Shown here piece by piece: positions 7,405 to 9,866 of a stretch of 9,866 nucleotides of DNA. Where the stretch lies: positions 1 through 9,866 of the forward strand of contig JAAZVJ010000023.1 in the NCBI GenBank assembly GCA_018623675.1, given 5' to 3'. Below the pieces are notes generated by a model. It ran no database searches. It saw only the letters and a list, made by a program, of their open reading frames with translations, and had not been told where the DNA came from. The position numbers were made by a program, and so were the translations under genes. This DNA comes from Synechococcus sp. HW_metabat.54 (GTDB lineage Bacteria; Cyanobacteriota; Cyanobacteriia; PCC-6307; Cyanobiaceae). Within the stretch, counting starts at the first letter, position 1, and every line of letters starts with the position of its first letter.

Positions 7405-8403
7405 GTGCATTCCCTGCCCAGCCGACAACAGGAGGTGCTGCGGGCGACGGTTCATCACTACGTCGACACCATCGAACCCGTCGGCAGCCAAACCCTGGTG
7501 AAGCGGTTTGGGCTGCAGGCCAGCTCAGCCACCGTGCGCTCGGCGATGGGAGCCCTTGAGCAGCGCGGTCTGCTCACCCAGCCGCACACATCCGCAGGTC
7601 GCGTCCCCAGCGCGAAGGGGTACCGGCACTACGTGGATTGCTTGCTGCCGGAACCAGGCGCTGCCGCTCAGCATCTTGAGCAAGAGCTCGCCCTCCTCAG
7701 CCTGCGGTGGGCCGCATTTGACGATCTGCTTCTGCAGATGGCCCGCAGACTCACCGATTTCACCGGGCTGATGAGCCTGATCACCCATCCCAGCCGGCGG
7801 GAACCCACCCTGGAAGCCATTCGTCTGGTGCGCAGTGACGACCGGCTGCTGGTGATGCTGGTGGAAAACTCCAACCACGCTCACCACCTCAACCTGCGCC
7901 TCCCCCATGGCAGCGAGAGACAAATCGAAGCGATGGAAACGTGGGCCCAACGCCAACTGGAGCAGAACGGCACTGGCCAGCTCGACTGGCAAGCCCTGCC
8001 AAGGGAATTACAAGATTGCGGCCGCACCCTGCGCGATGCCCTCCAAAGCCACCAACAACTGCAGACGCCTCAGGAATCATCGGCTCTTGTCCATGGCGTG
8101 TCTCGGCTGATCGCGGAACCGGAATTCAGCCACAGCAACCAAGTCCGCCCGCTGCTGGAGCTGATGGACGATCAACCCACGGCCCTGGTACCTGCACTGA
8201 GGGAGCCCTGCCCCAATGTGTTGATTGGCCAGGAGCACCCTCAAGCCGCCCTCCATCACTGCTCAGTGGTGCAGGCGACCTATCGGAGCGCAGGAGACGG
8301 AGTCGGCCAGGTTGCCCTGGTGGGTCCGATGCGGATGGCCTACGCCACAGCTCTGGCAGCCGTGCAATCGGTTGCCCGCACCTTGGACCGGCTCCTGAAC
8401 TGA
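7405..8403 (+). CDS. hrcA: Heat-inducible transcription repressor HrcA
   Basis: HrcA represses chaperonin genes by binding the CIRCE operator, and GroEL helps keep it active, so that unfolded protein relieves repression. The 332-residue product has the usual HrcA layout. An N-terminal winged helix spans about residues 1-75, with RQQEVLRATVHHYVDTIEPV, ASSATVRSAMGALEQRGLLT and HTSAGRVPSAKGYRHYVD. A central GAF-like and dimerisation part includes LMSLITHPSRREPTLEAIRL. A C-terminal block contains NVLIGQEHPQ and VGPMRMAYATALAAVQSVA, matching the conserved IGP-RM-Y signature. The start is GTG at 7405; no ATG in frame would keep the conserved first helix. No Shine-Dalgarno is visible. hrcA stands apart from grpE, dnaK and groEL here; any regulated CIRCE sites are probably outside the window. 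It converges on trpB with ten bases between stop codons. Confidence 0.96.
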   Translation: MHSLPSRQQEVLRATVHHYVDTIEPVGSQTLVKRFGLQASSATVRSAMGALEQRGLLTQPHTSAGRVPSAKGYRHYVDCLLPEPGAAAQHLEQELALLSLRWAAFDDLLLQMARRLTDFTGLMSLITHPSRREPTLEAIRLVRSDDRLLVMLVENSNHAHHLNLRLPHGSERQIEAMETWAQRQLEQNGTGQLDWQALPRELQDCGRTLRDALQSHQQLQTPQESSALVHGVSRLIAEPEFSHSNQVRPLLELMDDQPTALVPALREPCPNVLIGQEHPQAALHHCSVVQATYRSAGDGVGQVALVGPMRMAYATALAAVQSVARTLDRLLN

Positions 8404-8410
8404 GATTTCA

Positions 8411-8428
8411 GCCCTAGCCCCCTAGGGC
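8411..8428. terminator. Perfect stem-loop at the hrcA/trpB convergent junction
   Basis: GCCCTAG, a four-base CCCC loop, and CTAGGGC form an uninterrupted 7-bp stem. It starts eight bases after the hrcA stop and overlaps the last codons and stop of trpB. It could end transcription from both sides, but neither side has a T-run, so a classical intrinsic terminator is not proven. It might instead block 3' exonucleases or antisense read-through. Confidence 0.45.
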
Positions 8429-9670
8429 ACTACCCAACTTGTCAGCCACGGTGTTGACGTCTTTGTCGCCGCGGCCGCTGCAGTTCAGCACCACTTCAGT
8501 GCCATCCGGCAAGGTCGGGCAGAGGGTTTCCAGCCAGGCAAAAGCATGGGCGGTTTCAAGCGCAGGGATGATCCCCTCCAGCTCACTGACCAACTGAAGG
8601 GCCTTCAGGGCTTCCTCATCGGTCACCGCTCCGTACTCAGCGCGCCCAATCTCCCGGAGATAGCTGTGCTCGGGGCCAACGCCGGGATAGTCCAGACCGG
8701 CGCTGATCGAGTGAGCTTCCTGCACTTGTCCATCCTGGTCTTGGAGGAGAAGGCTCATGGCACCGTGCAGCACCCCAACGCGCCCCTCAGTGATCGTGGC
8801 GGCGTGACGCCCCGTGGCCACACCATCTCCTGCGGCTTCCACCCCAATCAAACGCACCCCTTTGTCTTGCACGAAGGAATGGAACAGGCCCATGGCATTG
8901 GAGCCACCGCCGACACAGGCCACCAGCACATCAGGCAGACGACCAAAGGCGTCCTGGCACTGCTGCTTGGTTTCATCTCCGATCACGGCGTGGAAGTCGC
9001 GGACCAGCATCGGGTAGGGATGGGGTCCAGCCACAGAACCCAGGATGTAGTGGGTGGTTTCCACGTTGGTCACCCAATCGCGGATAGCTTCGCTGGTGGC
9101 GTCCTTGAGGGTGGCGGTTCCTGCTGTGACCGGTTGCACGGTGGCACCCAGCAAGCGCATCCGGAACACATTCAGCGCCTGACGGCGCATGTCTTCGGCA
9201 CCCATGTAGATGACACAGTCGAGACCGAAGCGCGCACAGACAGTGGCGGTGGCCACACCATGCTGACCGGCGCCGGTTTCAGCAATGATCCGCTTTTTGC
9301 CCATGCGCAGGGCTAACAGCGCCTGACCGAGGGCATTGTTGATTTTGTGGGCACCCGTGTGATTGAGGTCTTCGCGTTTCAACCAAATGCGGGGTCCACC
9401 ATCGGCACGGCGGTAATGCTCAGTGAGGCGCTCAGCCTCATAAAGAGGTGTGGCCCGACCCACATAGTTTTTGAGGAGGCGGTTGAGCTCGGCAGTGAAG
9501 GCAGGATCACTCCAAGCTGCAGCCGCCGCAGCTTCAAGCTCTGCCAGGGCCGGCATCAACGTTTCCGGCACGTATTGACCGCCATAACGCCCGAACCGGC
9601 CCAGATTGGTGGGTCTGGCATTGACAGCCAGATCCGAATCGTTGGGCTGGGGGGGCAAGGTGCTGGTCAC
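8414..9670 (-). CDS. trpB: Tryptophan synthase beta chain
   Basis: TrpB joins indole with L-serine to make tryptophan, using pyridoxal phosphate, in the cytosolic alpha2-beta2 complex with TrpA. The 418-residue product has the full set of active-site features. The PLP lysine is Lys109 in [16 protein letters not shown], the catalytic glutamate is Glu131 in [12 protein letters not shown], the phosphate-binding loop is [10 protein letters not shown] at 252-261, and Ser398 in [10 protein letters not shown] contacts the PLP ring nitrogen. [19 protein letters not shown] near the N-terminus is the usual first conserved block. About 20 variable residues precede it. The start is GTG at 9670, because the frame closes at TAG (9700-9698) without another usable start. 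trpA and the other trp genes are not adjacent, as is normal for dispersed cyanobacterial trp genes. No Shine-Dalgarno is visible, and a hairpin lies just upstream. Confidence 0.98.
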   Translation of the reverse strand: MTSTLPPQPNDSDLAVNARPTNLGRFGRYGGQYVPETLMPALAELEAAAAAAWSDPAFTAELNRLLKNYVGRATPLYEAERLTEHYRRADGGPRIWLKREDLNHTGAHKINNALGQALLALRMGKKRIIAETGAGQHGVATATVCARFGLDCVIYMGAEDMRRQALNVFRMRLLGATVQPVTAGTATLKDATSEAIRDWVTNVETTHYILGSVAGPHPYPMLVRDFHAVIGDETKQQCQDAFGRLPDVLVACVGGGSNAMGLFHSFVQDKGVRLIGVEAAGDGVATGRHAATITEGRVGVLHGAMSLLLQDQDGQVQEAHSISAGLDYPGVGPEHSYLREIGRAEYGAVTDEEALKALQLVSELEGIIPALETAHAFAWLETLCPTLPDGTEVVLNCSGRGDKDVNTVADKLGSALGG

Positions 9671-9678
9671 AGTGCAAC

Positions 9679-9696
9679 CGACCGCATCAACGGTCG
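9679..9696 (-). promoter_or_regulatory. Small inverted repeat in the trpB leader
   Basis: Perfect 6-bp arms CGACCG and CGGTCG flank a six-base loop. The base of the stem lies eight bases from the trpB GTG, about where a ribosome would bind, so in RNA it could affect initiation. There is no run of Trp codons and no second mutually exclusive hairpin to suggest classical attenuation. A 6-bp GC-rich repeat can also arise by chance. Confidence 0.3.
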
Positions 9697-9729
9697 CCTA
9701 AGCGTGGGGCCAGCGTAAGCAGGCGATCA

Positions 9730-9762
9730 CATCCTGGTGCGGATCCCGCGGGCGGCAGGATG
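9730..9762 (+). promoter_or_regulatory. Nested inverted repeat upstream of the SUI1-family gene
   Basis: Outer arms CATCCTG (9730-9736) and CAGGATG (9756-9762) are exact complements over 7 bp. Inside them GCGG (9739-9742) and CCGC (9746-9749) can pair across a three-base loop, and the palindrome CCCGCGGG (9745-9752) overlaps. The element ends 20 bases before the start codon. It could be a 5' UTR hairpin or a protein-binding site in the trpB/sui1 divergent region; its function is inferred only from position. Confidence 0.35.
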
Positions 9763-9782
9763 GTTTCGATTGAGATCGAGCA

Positions 9783-9866
9783 ATGCCGAAAGGAGGCTGG
9801 CAGGAATTCAGCAGCGCCGAGAGCCTGCAGCGCCCCGACGGCCCCGCCGCTGAACCCACCCCCAAA
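9783..9866 (+). CDS. SUI1-family translation initiation factor (YciH/eIF1-like), 5' part only
   Basis: Only the first 28 codons are in the window, running open to the right edge. They read MPKGGWQEFSSAESLQRPDG and then a Pro/Ala-rich linker. This opening matches, from memory, the N-terminus of the SUI1-domain proteins of marine picocyanobacteria, and the place next to a divergent trpB agrees. Those proteins are about 105-110 residues long, with the conserved eIF1-like domain in the part not seen here, and are thought to act in start-site fidelity on the small ribosomal subunit. The ATG at 9783 has only a weak purine-rich stretch (GAGATCGAG) before it. Since the SUI1 domain itself is outside the window, the call depends on the N-terminal resemblance and gene order. 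Confidence 0.75.
   Translation, partial: MPKGGWQEFSSAESLQRPDGPAAEPTPK

Noticed and set aside
8546..9316. A 256-codon plus-strand open frame opposite trpB.
   Set aside because: It lies wholly within a trpB with all catalytic residues intact and has no recognisable domain.
1..9866. A hidden mobile element, CRISPR array, defence island or tRNA gene.
   Set aside because: Genes fill the window with only short gaps, all have housekeeping functions or a conserved unknown family, and no repeats in series, transposase, integrase or tRNA-like fold was seen.

Overview
The window looks like part of the chromosome of a GC-rich unicellular picocyanobacterium, most likely marine Synechococcus or the related Cyanobium. 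This rests on the cyanobacterial NDH-1 gene run ndhA-ndhI-ndhG-ndhE, a cyanobacterial DUF3352 protein, a SUI1-type initiation factor beginning like its picocyanobacterial homologues, dense gene packing, and few strong Shine-Dalgarno sequences. Assignment to genus is inference from recognised protein families and gene order; no search was run.

Positions 1-6893 hold eight genes on the minus strand, in transcription order: a DUF3352 membrane-anchored protein, sixA (phosphohistidine phosphatase), gltA (citrate synthase), ndhA, ndhI, ndhG, ndhE and nadK (NAD kinase, cut by the left edge). Every junction is an overlap or a gap of at most 51 bases, so the run could be one transcription unit. The ndh genes encode four subunits of the thylakoid NDH-1 complex: three membrane subunits and the two-cluster ferredoxin-like subunit. 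They are flanked by citrate synthase, which starts the oxidative TCA branch, and by NAD kinase, which sets the NADP pool. The segment therefore groups carbon oxidation, cyclic or respiratory electron flow and pyridine-nucleotide supply.

Positions 6970-8403 hold two plus-strand genes, a single-domain rhodanese and hrcA (heat-shock repressor). A 76-base gap separates the rhodanese gene from the divergent DUF3352 gene. hrcA converges on trpB (minus, 8414-9670), and a perfect 7-bp stem-loop covers the junction. To the right, a SUI1-family gene runs off the window edge on the plus strand. The 112-base trpB/sui1 gap carries two inverted repeats.

All coding space is accounted for and no stretch of 300 bases lacks a gene. 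I see no RNA gene, insertion sequence, prophage, CRISPR array or toxin-antitoxin pair, and no convincing new multi-gene system. The less ordinary points are the DUF3352-sixA overlap, the nucleotide structures around trpB and sui1, and the many non-ATG starts.
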